Positions 1-12,936 of a stretch of DNA of 35,000 nt are shown piece after piece; the first letter of the stretch is position 1, and each line of letters starts with the position of its first letter. The translations under genes and the position numbers were made by a program. Source of the DNA: Chromera velia. Taxonomy: Eukaryota; Sar; Chromeraceae. The stretch lies in the NCBI GenBank assembly GCA_018398765.1, contig JAHBMJ010000448.1, positions 1 through 35,000 on the forward strand, read 5' to 3'. Under the pieces are notes generated by a model that worked only from the letters and a program-made list of their open reading frames with translations, was not told where the DNA came from and made no database searches.

Positions 1-238
<238 letters not shown>

Positions 239-424
239 GAATGTCCGCGGCCTCGGTTTGCCTGCAGCCAATTACACAGGGACACAAAAATCGAAACAAG
301 ATACCAAGAAATGCAGCGATCATGGCAGAAGAAGACGAGATGTTGAAAGAGGCAGTAAGTAGCGTTCCCTCACGCAGGGTCTGCATGGAAGCGCATCCTC
401 TCTCTCTCTCTCCCTCTCTCTGAC

Positions 425-798
425 CTGCAGATGGCCGCATTCTCGTTGGCAGGGTGACTCTCCGCACAGAGAGCCCACTGCATCTTCAGGTACTTCCTCT
501 CATCCACCGCCACTCGAGGGGCCCAGGGGTCGATTCTCTTGAGCGCCGCAGCCTCTTTGACGCGCACGCCATGGCGACCTGGGAAAAGTGTTTTGTCCCA
601 CCCCTCAAAATGCTGGAAGGCGGCAGGGTATTGGGGGTCCCAGGCGGGGAGCGCCACCAGACGGAATTGGGTGCTTCCTCCCTTCGCGCTACCCACAGCG
701 GTTTTCTTCGGAGTGCTGATGCCCAGGGCCACCACCTTCACGTTCTTGTGGATCAGATGATCGAAGGCGAGGGACTGCAGCAAGGTGGGCAGGCAGGA

Positions 799-847
<49 letters not shown>

Positions 848-3800
848 AGGATGTATGCACCACTAAATGAAAGCACGGACGAGAGGAGAGGGTCAACTGC
901 ACCAGAGCTGGTAGTGCATGGAGGAGAAGAATGCCATCCTAGATGCCATCTCGCTGCATGGAAGATGTCACAACAACAGATGGTCATGCAAGAGAAGATT
1001 GCGGTAGCCTGTTCCTCCACTTTCTCCCTCCCTCAACAGTTACACAGCCACTCACTTACGCACCGTCACGACGTATTTTGTCAGGTGTTTTTTGTCATTG
1101 CAGACCAGAGGCACGAGATCCGATGCCCTGGGTTTCAGTACTGCATCCTGACGGTCCCACCGATCGAACTCTTGGACCTCCAATTCCTCCAGTCGGTGCA
1201 TCATCCCCCCCACCTCCAGGAAGGTTGGGGTCTTCTCGAGGTCTTTCCACGTCCTTGCTGCCTTCACCTCCTGAGAGATGAGAGCCTCAGGCCCCCCTGG
1301 TCTCGTCAGGCTCAGACTCATGCGCCAGAGGAGCTGTCTCAAAGTCCTTACAGAGTGAGGGAGACAACGCTCAAATATGTACCTGCAGAGAGGCAGACAC
1401 AGAATTACGCAGACCAGAAACATGAAAAGGATTTGGCGATGCAACACATTTTCAGGCAGTGAAAGAGTGAAAAACAGAAGAAAAGTGGTTCAGCCAGAGG
1501 AAATTCAGTCAAAGCGGGGGGCCGCGATGGTCTTATCTAATCTTCTGCAGAAGTGGGTGGAAAGATAGACGTGATCACAGGAAGACGATCCAGCAGGCAG
1601 ACAGACAAATCGACATACACGGGCACACTGACGGACTGACGCGTTTGCGTGGTATTCATCATCGCTGAGGTAGGGTTCGAAGGTCTGGATGTCCATGTTC
1701 TTGTCGGGCTTCTTCGGTGCGGAGACGTGATAGAGGCCCATCTGCTCGGCCTTGGCTTTCTTCTTCTCGAATTCGTCTTTCAACTCCTTCAACTTCTCGG
1801 CAGTGCGAGTCTTCAGGTCCTGTGAGGAACGAGAGAAAGGGGGTGGGAGGCGAGGGAGAAAGTGAGCATTGAGAAAGACTTGAAGGCAGAGAGACAACAA
1901 CAACCACAACACACAACAAACACAGCGACACAAACTTAGAGGAAAGTCATGACGAAGGGGAAACCAAACCCAAGAGGGGGAGTGCGAGACGCAGCAGAGC
2001 GACAAAGAGGCAGAGGCACTTCCACACAGACTATCAGTGACCTCTTTGAGAGTTTTCATGTCCGCCCGTCTATTCACAAAAACGTTCTGCATCGTCTCCA
2101 CTTTTTTCTCCCTGAGGTCCTCTACTTGAGAGAAGCAGTGGAACTTGTGCAGACCCGCCCGCGCCCCCTGCCTCCGCCCCTCCACATAGACCTCCATCTC
2201 CCTCAGGAGCTTCAGCCTCTCACTCAGGTGGAGGGCCAACTTCGGGGCCAGGAAGGCCAAAAAGGGCGGAAGGGCAAACTCTGCCCACTCAGGGACCTCC
2301 GAGCAAACGACCCTGTCAACAAGGAGGACGAGGGCGTAAAGGAAGAGAGAGACACGGGAAGCCTCCAGGTTGTCACTCCCGCAATCCTCTTTCTCAGTTC
2401 TTGATCTCCAGGAGCTCAGGTCGTCATACACTTCCCTGATCGAAGGGAGAGAAAAGAAAGGAACAAGGAAGAAAGGAAAGGAGAGAATTAAGGGGTTAAC
2501 GACAGCATAGACGGAAGGTATGACGCAGAGGTTGATTAAATGTCCAAGGACGCGGAAAATCATTTACACCTTAAAAAGTGGTTCAAGTCAGCCACGGAAA
2601 TGCTGTCTTTCCAGGCTGTTGAAGTCACTCAATCCCTCAGGGAGGCAAACACACACACACACACACACACACACGCGCGCGCGCGCACACACACACACAA
2701 CAAATCTTGATGTTCTCGTCCCGAGATCGCTGACTTTCCCAACAAATACAACAACCTGTTCAGAGCACCACAACAAAAGAGAGACGAAGGGAAGAGACCC
2801 ACCAGATTTTGGCGATGTTCTTCCACCCGAACTCGGTCTGCTCCTTCAGAACTTCCGGTTCCAGTCTCCACAAAAAAAACACGTGGGCCTCCAGCTCTGC
2901 CATCCGGCTCTCCACAAGCGTCTCCGTCAAGTCTTCCTCAGAGAGGAACGAACACCGCCTGCAACAGCACACGAGGCGCACATAAGAAAAGGAAAAACCA
3001 AAAAGAGGAAGCAAAGGAAGTCCACCGGGGTCGCAAGCGAAAGATCAGAAAAAGGAAGCAAATTGCTGCCCACCCCTGACTGCGAAATCAGAAAGACAAG
3101 ACCGACAGACTGACTTGAGCACTTGTGCAGTCGTGAGGCAGTCACGGATCGTCGGCAGTCCCGCGAACTCTCCTGCCCCCTTCTCCTGGATTCTCTGCTG
3201 CTGTTCAAGGAACGTCCGTGCAAGCTCTGCCTCCTCCCCGCTCCGCACAGCCTTCAGACGTTCATCGGCAAACTGGGCAAACGCCTTCGCACACTCAAAG
3301 TTGTGCACTGCCGCGTCAAGAACGCTGTCCGGAGTGACGGGTGCGAGTCGGAACTTTTTCCTCCGCGCTTCCTTCTCGCACACGGACGCGAACCCGTCCT
3401 CCAGCAGAGAGCGGCAGGACCCCACCGCCTCCTCCGAGTCAAGAACCAGCATCTGCCGGAGGCTCTGGACAACACCCGGAAGGGGGCCTTCCATCTCGTG
3501 AGCCAGGCCCTGGATCTTCACGACGGCTGTGGAGAGCTGGTGCATGGACTCACTCAGAAGGGCCTTGCACTGCATTCAGGGAGAGAGGGAAGGGAAGGGG
3601 GAGAAACGCAAAATATGGATGAAGGAGGGAAGAGAGGAACAAAGGGATCCAGACACTCAAAAATGAAACGCCAGGGAGGGAAGGAGGGAATTCCTCTGAA
3701 TGGACGCGGGGTAGGCCTTCATCTCTCTGCTCCTTCCACGTATCCATGTGTGCGGGGTGCAGTGAGGATACGATGCAACGACCGCGAGACAAAGGGGTAT

Positions 3801-5433
3801 GCATCTCTTCTGCTGTGTTTGGGGCAGCGGAAGAAAGGGGGGACAATCTGCTCGTTCCTGCCTTTTGAAATAGTCTGCCAGAAGTGCTCAAACAAGCTCC
3901 TGTGATCTAATGTGAATATCGTGCAGAGAGAGGGAGTTCCAAATTTTCTTCTTCACAGCTTCTCATTTCCTGACCTTCGTCTCTGCAGAGGCCGCGTACT
4001 TGCGGAGAACGTTAGCAAGCTGGAGGGCCTTGGCAAGCTCGTAGAGGACTTTCCCAGCTTCTTTCCCGTGATCCTGAGAAACAGAGACAGAGAATGGGGA
4101 AGAGGATCTATATGTGCACTGTATCTCGAAGTCGGCATGGGAGTGTGGGCAGGAGGGGGTCAACCAACAAGCACGCAAGGCACTTTCCTCACGACTGTAC
4201 GGGACTGCTGTCTGGTGAGGGCACGTGGAGACGGAAGCAAAGTAAAGGCCTTGGTGTGCAGAGAGAGACAGACGGCGAATCACTCAAGAACAAAGAGGAA
4301 GACGGGAAAGTCCTTCGGTGAGAACGACGAGGAGTTGCTGTAGAGAAGGGAGGAGGTTTTAGGAAAAGCTGGGGGGAAAAGGGGGGGGGGGAAGATGTGG
4401 GGAGAGGGAGGAAGCCACAGAGAGTAAGAGAGGCAACCATTTCCTGAATGGGTCATTTCTGCCAGAGAAACGCACTTGAAGAACCAGGGCCACGAAAAGG
4501 AGGAAGACGCAGCCGTGAGCAACCACAACTGAAAACGAATAAAGGGGTTTCAACACCAAAGCCATGTCCAAGCAGAAAAAGGGGCCTCAACTATGAAAGA
4601 CAGTCAGGAAAGGGGGAGAGACTGAAAGAGAACAGAGTCAGAAGGAGAATGACCTCCACGAGAGAGTTGAAGAGGAAAAGATGCGAGTAGAAGAACAGAT
4701 TCCCTCTGGAGACTTTCACGTCGTTATTCTCGTCCACGGTGAATTTGTTCTTCAGAGGAAGCTGGAGCCCCTCATGTCTCTCGAGTTTGGGGTTCAGTGC
4801 AGGCACGAGGATGTCTGCAAGAAAGCTGTGAATGCGCCTCCCCTTGTCCTTGTCCTCACTCATTGCTTCTGCCCTTAGGTGTCCCAGCTGCACGCAATTA
4901 GGCATCGAAGAGAGGCAGAGAGGATCGCATTTCTTTTCGGTCAGCATGAAAGAAGGTGGATAAAATCAGAGAAGGAGGCAGTGAGAGACGGACGAGTCCA
5001 TCTATTAGTGACTTCTTCTGACCTGTACTGCGAAGACCTGAGGGTCCACTCGGGAAGCGGGGCACGATCCCACATAGTGAGGGAAGCAGACTCCTGCCCC
5101 CTGGATGGATTTCTCCTGCTCGTTTAGAGTGGGGAGAGGAGGGAAGACGGTGATGCGGAACGAGCCGTCTCGTTTTTCTATCTGAACCGCAGCTGCGTCT
5201 CCGAAGTGCATGAAGAAACGGCGCTGTGTCGCCAGGTTCTCTAGAGTGCTCTTGACATCCAGGGCTCCAGATTGAAGAGTGCTGAGGTCTTCTACAAGTG
5301 CTCTGAGAGTTCCTGACTCTTCCCTCTTCAGCACGTCGATGAGAGACGAGAGGGCAATTCCATCGTCATCAGTCTGACAAACCCCCCCATTGCCGGGGGG
5401 CAAGGTCAACTTTTCGAGAACACCCCTAAGCAT
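425..5433 (-). CDS. Large multi-exon protein of unknown family, 3' end unresolved
   Basis: I do not recognise this protein. Nine minus-strand exons join with consistent phase: 5023-5433, 4720-4887, 3975-4073, 3115-3569, 2803-2958, 2042-2435, 1641-1819, 1064-1382 and 425-774, giving at least 843 residues. ATG at 5431-5433 is preceded in frame by TAG five codons upstream, which supports it as the start unless an upstream exon is spliced on at the CTCAG just before it. The protein is mostly charged and helical. A Lys/Glu-rich coiled-coil-like segment is encoded at about 1740-1819, and a hydrophobic stretch at about 2230-2370 could be membrane-associated or a buried helix. At the 3' end the model either splices to a 25-nt exon at 237-261 and runs into the (GT)n tract, or reads through to a stop at 370. 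The 3975-4720 junction is ambiguous (GT at 4718-4719 or 4712-4713). The 774-1064 junction relies on a GTGCGT donor. Confidence 0.72.
799..847. repeat. (AC)n(AG)n compound microsatellite
   Basis: A run of AC repeats passes directly into AG repeats, inside the intron between exons 425-774 and 1064-1382 of the minus-strand gene, about 25 nt from the acceptor. Confidence 0.95.
2648..2699. repeat. (AC)n(GC)n(AC)n compound microsatellite
   Basis: AC repeats flank a central block of CG alternation. It lies in the intron between exons 2042-2435 and 2803-2958. Confidence 0.95.
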
Positions 5434-7241
5434 GGTCTCTCTGAGCTCCTAGTACTTTGGGGAGCAACATAGACTGATACAAGAAAGGAATGACATCACG
5501 CAAAACTGAAGGAAGTAGGTCACCTGCTGTTCGGCTTCTCGACTTCCCATCCAACGAGCACCCCTGCCAGGGGGGCACGTAGTGCTTCGAAACTTCATTC
5601 CCTGCGATTCCCTCAGACCTCCGGGATTTCGATTTTCGACGATTCAGCAATGTGTCGACAGAACAAGATGCCGTCGAAAAATGCAGGAAGCAGTATATAT
5701 GGAGAGTGATGGGGCAGACTCTCGATGACGATCGTCTCTGGAGACGCGTCCGCGCAAGAATCCCGAGTCAGCCCCCTGTCGGGTCATGTCGGGTCATGCA
5801 TGCAGAGCACACAAAAATCCCAACGCGTGCATGGAGCCGGCTGGGATGGCTGGGGACACGCGAATGTGTTGTTCGGAATTTAAATTGTTCGGAAAATTTC
5901 TCAAAGTCAGTCAGAGACTCTCTCAAAATCTCGTATATATATAGACTGAACGCAAACACACGTACGCGCTCTTTCATGTCACTGTGGTGGTACAGCTTCT
6001 CCGAAGAGTGAAAGGGAGAGCATACCAGCTCGAGTGGACTTTCAAATTTAGGCAGAAGTCGAGGGATTTCTTCGAATATATGCATACTGAAAGTCAAGTT
6101 TTTTTGTCTCCCTCGCTGTCTCCGTATGCCGTCAAGACTCGAATTCCAGCTTGACTGCTCCGCTCTGATCATGGCGCAAGAGGGCCAACCTGATAAGGAG
6201 GCCCTCAGGATATGGCTGGCAGGCACAGGAAGAGTCACACTGGTCATGCTTTTGAATGAGAAAAATCCAGAAGCCGGCATGTGAGGTCTTCTACCGCATC
6301 AGACGGGGAAGATACAGGAAGATTTCTTTCTGGCAATGCTTGGCGTGACAGCGATTCCCACAGGGCAGTCGCCAGCAGGTACGTATGTTCGCACTCAGTT
6401 CTTCATTTTCATGCCTGCAGCAAAGAGGAGCTGGGTTTATATTCAGGAGTCACGCAGTTTTGATCCTCGCAGGCCCGACCGAGAGGTTCACTGTTGCTTT
6501 TCTCCGTAGCCATCCTATGATCGCTTTTCGCGCTAGTTTTCGCGAATGAGTTCCTTCTAAATCGACAATTTATCTCCCTTCTCTCTGCGTCTTGTGATCT
6601 AGATTTCCTGCCGGCATGTATGCCACTGGGTCTGCCATGCATGCATGCAGGCCCAGCATCGGACTCCGCGTCTTCCTCATTTTCTCCTTTCAAGGAAGAT
6701 CCCGAAGGGAAGGAACTATCGATATAACAAGGGAGAATTAAGTGAAAGGCGGGGACCTGGTGCCACCCATGAACCAAGTAAGAAATTCAATAAAGAAAAA
6801 GAACTCTGGAAAATTCAAGGAGAAGGGATGAACGAAAAGCATGCATGGGTATTCTGGGGGCGTCCCCCTCGAAGCAGATTCAAATGAAGAGACAGAGTTG
6901 TGGATTATTTGGAAGACAGTGAAGAGAAACGCAAGGACGCATCTTACGCACGGACAGTTTTCTTCTTCCCTTTTCTACATGCAAATCTTTTGTTTCCAAA
7001 CCGCTCCTGTGCATCTGTGAGGCTTTCCACTAATTTTCATGTTCGCTGTTTGTTCTACCTTTGAGATTTCTTTTCGATCTTCAGAGGATCTCTCTCTTTT
7101 ATTGTTTTTTTTGCCCGTATCCACTTTGGAGGGGTGGAGTTCTTCCAATCAAAAATCAACTGAATTCTTGGGTAAAGGACAAGTGCATTTACTTGTAGAT
7201 CAGAACGGATCTGAATCTGTGGCCAAATTGAATGATTGCAG
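5434..7241. other. Upstream region between two divergent genes; first exon(s) of the plus gene not found
   Basis: This 1.8 kb separates the start of the minus-strand gene from the first plus exon I can place. It should hold promoters for both genes and the missing 5' exon(s) of the plus gene. A short open stretch at 6651-6719, rich in Ser, Asp and Glu codons and following a TGCATGCAG acceptor-like site, could be an exon, but it meets a stop before any donor. TGCATGC occurs at 5797-5803 and, overlapping, at 6638-6648. No RNA gene seen. Confidence 0.6.
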
Positions 7242-8809
7242 GCTGTGGGAAACGCGGCCGCTGCCCGTGCAACCACGAGAACATGAACACGGATCAGATG
7301 AAAGAGCTCATCAGGCTGGGGTTGAACTTCTTTTCTTACGGCAAACAGTGGGGGAACGTGGGGAAAGCTGTCCAGATTCATAAGTGCGCCCTGGTCACCC
7401 AGGTAGCGACCGAGGTGTCCGGACTTTCGGAGCTCTCTCTGGAGGAAGCCGGTGGGGAGACGTGTTGAGGTTGAAGAGAGACCTACATCAGTAGTCTTTT
7501 TTTTTCGTGAACACTTTCTTTTGTCCTTGTTTTTTTGTCTCTCTGCCATTTCGAATGCCTGTTTTTTGGGTTGCTTCCGCATTCGTATCTGTGTCTTGTC
7601 AAGTTGCCTGGCCTCCTTGCTGTCTTCTTTGTTGCGTATGTCTGATGTCTGCCTGTGTACGTTCATGCAAGGGCAAACGTGTCAATGATGGATCTGCCTG
7701 CCTGACTCTATTGTTGCAGGACGCAATAGAGGTGACGGATGACAGGAGGCAATTTTTTCAACTCCGAGTCGATGCAAGGACGCATGAGGTTTGTTGATCA
7801 GTCAGCCTGTCTTTCTGTCTGGCAGTAATGTGCACGATCAACAGGGTTTGCAAGGACATGAAATAAATAATTCGAAAAAGAGGAGATACGCCGTCGCTTG
7901 TGTCTCAGCAGCTCAGTCGTTGTCTTGTTTTTGCATTCATTTCCTCCCTCGGCAGTCTTGTATCCGTGCGACTCTTCCGACTTTGTATTCATTCTGACCA
8001 TATGCAGCTGTTCTTGCTCTCTGACCAGGTCCTGTACTATGCGCGTATCCTAGTATCCGTGCATATGAGAAGGATCTTGATATTGACGAATCTCGTCTGT
8101 GCCTTGTTCTTGCTGCAGCTGTGGATGCTGGAAAAGGATCCGGTCAGTAAAGGAATCTTTTCACGTCTGAACATCTGTGCACATGGCTGTTTAATTCTGT
8201 GCATGCTCTCTCTCTGGGTCTGCTTCCTGTTGGCTTCGCGGCTGTCTTTTGTTTGTTCGTGCCGGCATACCTCAGAAGCTGCCTCTCGGCCTCCCTCCCC
8301 TGTGTCTTTCTGTGAGTCTCTGTGTGCGTCTGCCTACCTGCATGCCTTCTCCAACGCATGTACGGTCCTGTCGGCGTCTCCTTTCTGTGTGGTGCAGGAT
8401 GGAAACAAAGTGTGGCGCGTTGTCGACGAGTTTCTGAGCAACGACGAGGACAGCGAGTCCGATGACGTCAGTCAGGATGGAAAGACGGCCTGCATCTCTG
8501 TCTGCCTGTCTGTCAGTCTGTATGTATGTATGTCTTGCGTTCTTCGGTTATTGCTTCCTTTCTGAGGTTGTGATTGTTTGCAAGTATGCCTGTGCGTGTG
8601 CGTCTCTCTTCTCGTATTTTTTTGCCTTCTCATCTTTCTGATGTCGGGACGGCTGGCTTCTTCGCTATTCTTCAGGCAGACTGATGAATTGAAAGTCCAA
8701 GTATGATTGCGGTCGACTTTGAAAGAGAATTTCCACACGCTTTGCTCACAGTCATCGCGTCAGCCTTTTCAAGGTGTTTCTGTTGAAGCTTGTCCTCACC
8801 CATTGCGCA

Positions 8810-8849
<40 letters not shown>

Positions 8850-8921
8850 TGCGTGTGTGTGTGTGTATGTGTGCGTGCGTGTGTGTGTGTGTGTGCGTGT
8901 GTGTGTATGTGTATGTGTGTA

Positions 8922-8957
<36 letters not shown>

Positions 8958-8975
8958 CGTGCATGCGTGCGTGTA

Positions 8976-9013
<38 letters not shown>

Positions 9014-12000
9014 GCCTGCAGAGAGTCGAGAAGGTGGTAGCAGTGTACATGCCCGCCGACGGCCTCGCTCCAGCCCCCCAGTTGAGTGTGCTGTCTTCGG
9101 GGAGTGCGGAGGTGAGTCAGTCACTGAACGATCGAGCACAATTCGAGAAAACAATTGGTGGTTCCCCTCATGGTCATGCAGGGAGAGTGCTGCTGAGACT
9201 TTTGCAATTATTGTCGTGACAAGCCTAGGCAGCTTCTCTCTCCAGCAGCACAAATTAACTCGATAGTCACTTCCGGGGCTTTTCTTCGCGAATCCTTTCG
9301 GGAAGATGGGCCAGGCCAGCAGTTGACTCAGAGAAGAGGTCTCCGTCTGTGTCCGAGTGTCCGTGTGTGAGAGAGAGAGAGAGTCTTTTGTATGCTTCAG
9401 GTGTATGCATGCATATGTGTGTCGTTCTCCTTTTGTGTTTGTCAGGAACCCCCCCTCAAGATGCAGAAGCGGTCTGCGGGAGACGAGGGCGAGAGCGAGG
9501 AAGAGGATGGCCGTGATGGTGGAAGGTAGGGCAGAGGAAACGGAGGGGGCGAGGGCAGTGGAGAACGGGAAGGTGAGGGCACTGCGGAAAACCGAAGGGT
9601 TGAGCGGCAGACCAGACGGCAGACTTAGTACCTGGAGGGAGACGGGATCGAGTGATCAGGAATGGCTGCGCTTCTGTCAGATGCTCCTGCAGAATCCGAC
9701 AGCGACGAAGCAGCCGGCTTTCCTGTTGAGTGGGCGGGGAAGTGGCCCGTCTCTGAGCGGGAACCGGGGGGAGCAAGCGTGCCTCGCTATTTGGCGAGCT
9801 CCCGGGGTTTCGCAAGCGTTCTTGGAGGACTCCATGGCTTCTTGCTGCGTCGTCGCACGTCTAATCAAGGCATGCAGGGAGCCGGGTAAGAAGAAGTGGG
9901 GGGAGAACAGAGACTCCACGAAGCACCGCAGGGAGGTGGAAGGGCGGGGGGCATACACGAAAATAAGAGACTTACTTGGGTCGGAAGGCTACGAAGGGCC
10001 ATCTACGGCCGTCAGCTCGCAGCAGCCAACAGCAGTCAAGTCCTCCTTTCCCCGTACCTGTCTGTTGTGATTGCGCTCCAAGAGTGCACAGGTGAAGGGT
10101 CGGAGGAAACAGAGGGTGCGGCAAAGGGTGTTGGGGATGATTGCACGGGTGGAGGAGAAGTGGACCTCAAGGTTCAGAGCACTGGAGGAGAGGGCAGAGC
10201 AGCGCCTCCGGAACGTTGGCGACCATTCTGGTCCGTTCGGTTTTTTATCACATAAGCTTCAAACGACTCTACATCTTTCTACCTCTTGACGTCATGAACT
10301 TTGTTGCATTTTCCCGCAGCAGAAAGAAGACAGCCCTTCACTGACAGGCACATCAAGTGGAAAGAATAAGACCGAGCTACAATAAGACCGTCTACCGCGA
10401 TCACTCGTACTCTCTTCTGTGATTTTCATTCATGACTTCAGAAAGAACCTTTTGAGTTTCAGACCTTGCAAGCTCTCAGGATCGTTGTGGCAAAACCCAT
10501 GAGTCTGTCTTAGAGTCTTCTCCCTCTCTCGGCGACGCACAATGGTAAAAAAAAAAAAAAAATCTAAAAACATCTATTCTTTTTTTTTTTTTATTTAAAA
10601 TTTTATTGTATATGTAAAAAAAAATAAAGGTTAAATGACTAGCTTCAACTAGAGTTTGAATCATATCTAGGATCCCAGTTTCACTTTTAGCTTGGTAGAC
10701 GCTTAAAAGGATTGACCAAAACTAGCTTCGACTAGAGCTTCGAAATGTATATCGTCCTAGATATCGTCAAAGAGCCAGTCAAAGAACTTCTCCTCTGTCT
10801 GCTCTTCTGTCTGCATCCATACATTCATCCTTCTTGTCACTTTTTGTATAGGACAAAAGAGAGCCCCCTTTTTCCTTCGCCTGCTCGCTCGCCTTCGTCC
10901 CTGTAATCCCCTTTTGCGATGGTCGCTGCGTGCAGTGCCATACACGCAGACTTCATTGCAGTTGAACAAGGGGAAAAAGATCGGTTGGTTCGTATTCAAC
11001 AAAGTTAATGATGGAATGGTGAAGACACTAGTAGAAACAAACGTATAATAACAACTAGGACTAGAACTCGGGTTGAAACTAGGGTTGAAAGATGTTTAAA
11101 ACTTTGAGTTGAGTAATAAGTTTATGAGGAAGTTAGTTTAAAAGTACTTCTAAAAGGTGCTCCTCTAGGTGCTCCTAGAGGTGCTCTAGGAAATCGTTCG
11201 TAGAAAAAAAGAAAAAAAAAATCTGGAAAGGTCTTTTTTTTTTTTTTTACCACTGTGCATCGCCTAGCTCCCTCTTTATGAGTAGCTGCGTGTGTATCCC
11301 TATGTTGTACTATATGAATGCATATATGCATATACTTACACGCATATATGAGTATGTCTGTACGTGCCTCTGCGTACATATGTGCTGCATGTAGATAGTT
11401 GCGATTAGGTGGGTACGTATATGTATATATGTATGTATGTATGCATTATATCTGCATCTGCCTTTTTGATCCGGAACCCCTTCGACGCAGTTTTCTTCTG
11501 TGTACCTGGTCAACAGTTCTGTTTTGTCCCCTTTTTTGATCTGCAGGTCTTCTCATCGCTTTGGAGAGGAGCCTCTCGGAGCAGAATGATCCCCTGAGAG
11601 AGGTGTACGGTGAGGTGCTGCTTCCGGGCTTTGTGTCTGCCTATCAGCAGATGCAGTCATGGCGGGTGGAGGTGGAGAACGAGAGGATGCCAGACTCATT
11701 CAAGGCGGATATCCATTTCTCAGTCAGTATAGTCGAAGACTACAGAGATGGTTTTATTCACAAAGAGCCAGAGTTTAATGCTGAAAACAAAAGGAAGACC
11801 ATGAACCATGCAGTGCGAGTCACCTCTCAAAGTGTTTTCCTATTCATGATGTTCATCACTCTATTCTGGACCTCTGTTTTAAATGTTGATCCTTACAGGG
11901 GTCTCGCTCTTTGATGCTCTTTGGTGCCATCTCTCACAATCAACGACAGGTTTTTTTTTTTCCTGTTTAAACATGACATCCTGCAGGTTTTTGGACTCCT

Positions 12001-12936
12001 CTAGCTTCACAGCCTGAATGGATGATTCACAATGTTCTCCTTCTAGGTTCTCTTTATGCTTTCTTAATTTTTGTGGCTGCAGACGCTGTCGTCTCCGATC
12101 ACCTGCTGCCTCATGAAGGGGTGGAACGTGGGGCAAGGGGACGACGCCCAAGAGGGAGACACCGCATTGGTGGGGTAGAAGCCGGAAAGTTTCCCCCAAG
12201 AGTTTCGGGAAGGCGTGCTTAGTGTGGTCGTAGGATTAGCTAAATAGTACGTCATTCTGGTGAAAACCCGGGAGGCAGGGGAGGAAGCGGCTCTGGGAGA
12301 GGAGCTCGACATTGTCGAGACTCGGAACCTAACGACAGGGAGGGTCTACCGGTACCAGGACCCAAAGCGTGCATGGGGGTATGGGGCGGCTCCCAAGTTC
12401 TTTCGGAAGGTCCCTCTGGAGAATCTCCTCACCCTCTTGTCGTCAAAGGGAGTCATGATGCTTCAGGTATCATTTCAAATGACACACATCTTCGCGGTAC
12501 ATCGGTTTGGTATATTAACTTAATTCTAGTAATCATGCACAACATTTTTGTCATCCAGAGGCATAATTAAGTATAGGCAGAAGTCAAAATATAGCACAGT
12601 CAGTCCCAACACCTTTGATACAAACATGAAGAGACTCTCGATTTATGCATGTGTGATTGGTGGCAATGCGATGCATGTAACTCTTTTTATTGGAGATCAT
12701 CGGTGTATGCCTTTTTTCTTTGCGATGGGTGGCTTACAAATGATCGATTGATTTTGCTTTTACACGTACAGTACACCGATCCGACTCGAGTAAGGGCTCG
12801 TTTCGTGAGGACGACTTATCCAAAAGAGGCGGAAAAGGAAGAAGAAGAAGAGAGGTTTGATGGCGCTCAACAGAAACTTCTCGCAGTTCGATCTAGAGTT
12901 CGATGGATCGCTCTAGCTTTAACATTCCTTTTATAG
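7242..12936 (+). CDS. Multi-exon protein of unknown family, 5' end unresolved
   Basis: I do not recognise the family. Fourteen exons keep one open frame: 7242-7402, 7720-7788, 8029-8052, 8119-8142, 8398-8466, 8680-8700, 9022-9111, 9446-9525, 9611-10010, 10092-10230, 11547-11722, 12083-12169, 12248-12466 and 12772-12936, about 573 residues with a TAG stop. Direction is supported by T-rich tracts before the acceptors. The first exon encodes a Cys-rich start (C at 7244, 7259 and 7265) and a helix with [14 protein letters not shown], faintly like a Myb/SANT helix pair. Exons 8398-8466 and 9446-9525 encode acidic stretches ([18 protein letters not shown]). Exon 10092-10230 is basic then coiled-coil-like. 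The C-terminus is hydrophobic ([10 protein letters not shown]), a possible tail anchor. Eleven of 13 introns are phase 0. The introns 9526-9610 and 12170-12247 are only 85 and 78 nt and least certain. Confidence 0.6.
8812..9012. repeat. (GT)n microsatellite with GCGT/ATGT variants
   Basis: Two hundred bases of TG dinucleotides with TGCG and TATG interruptions fill the intron before exon 9022-9111 and end only nine bases before it. Confidence 0.97.
10371..11540. other. AT-rich block inside a 1.3 kb intron, possible decayed insertion
   Basis: The intron 10231-11546 is several times longer than its neighbours and clearly more AT-rich than the flanking exons. It holds homopolymer runs (A near 10547-10561, T near 10581-10592, A near 11203-11220, T near 11233-11248). 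A diverged direct repeat lies at 10638-10660 and 10721-10744. An 8-bp perfect inverted repeat, CCTCTAGG/CCTAGAGG, lies at 11162-11181. I see no transposase or reverse-transcriptase reading frame, and no clear terminal repeats, so insertion is inference from length and composition. Confidence 0.4.

Noticed and set aside
5768..6280. 170-codon minus-strand open frame starting with ATG
   Set aside because: It has no recognisable domain, no convincing join to the gene at 425-5433, and lies in the upstream region; it could be chance, though I cannot exclude a small gene.
7055..7666. 203-codon minus-strand open frame
   Set aside because: It overlaps the plus-strand exon 7242-7402, and its Lys/Arg-rich part is the complement of T-rich intron sequence; the plus gene continues in phase on both sides.
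8672..9266. Open frames on both strands encoding Thr-His or Cys-Val repeats
   Set aside because: These are translations of the (GT)n microsatellite and are open in several registers, so they carry no coding information.
10092..11722. Resemblance of the coiled-coil plus [12 protein letters not shown] segment to the C-terminus of EDC4-type decapping scaffolds
   Set aside because: The similarity is a few residues in a helical, charged context and no WD40 region is present upstream, so I did not name the gene.
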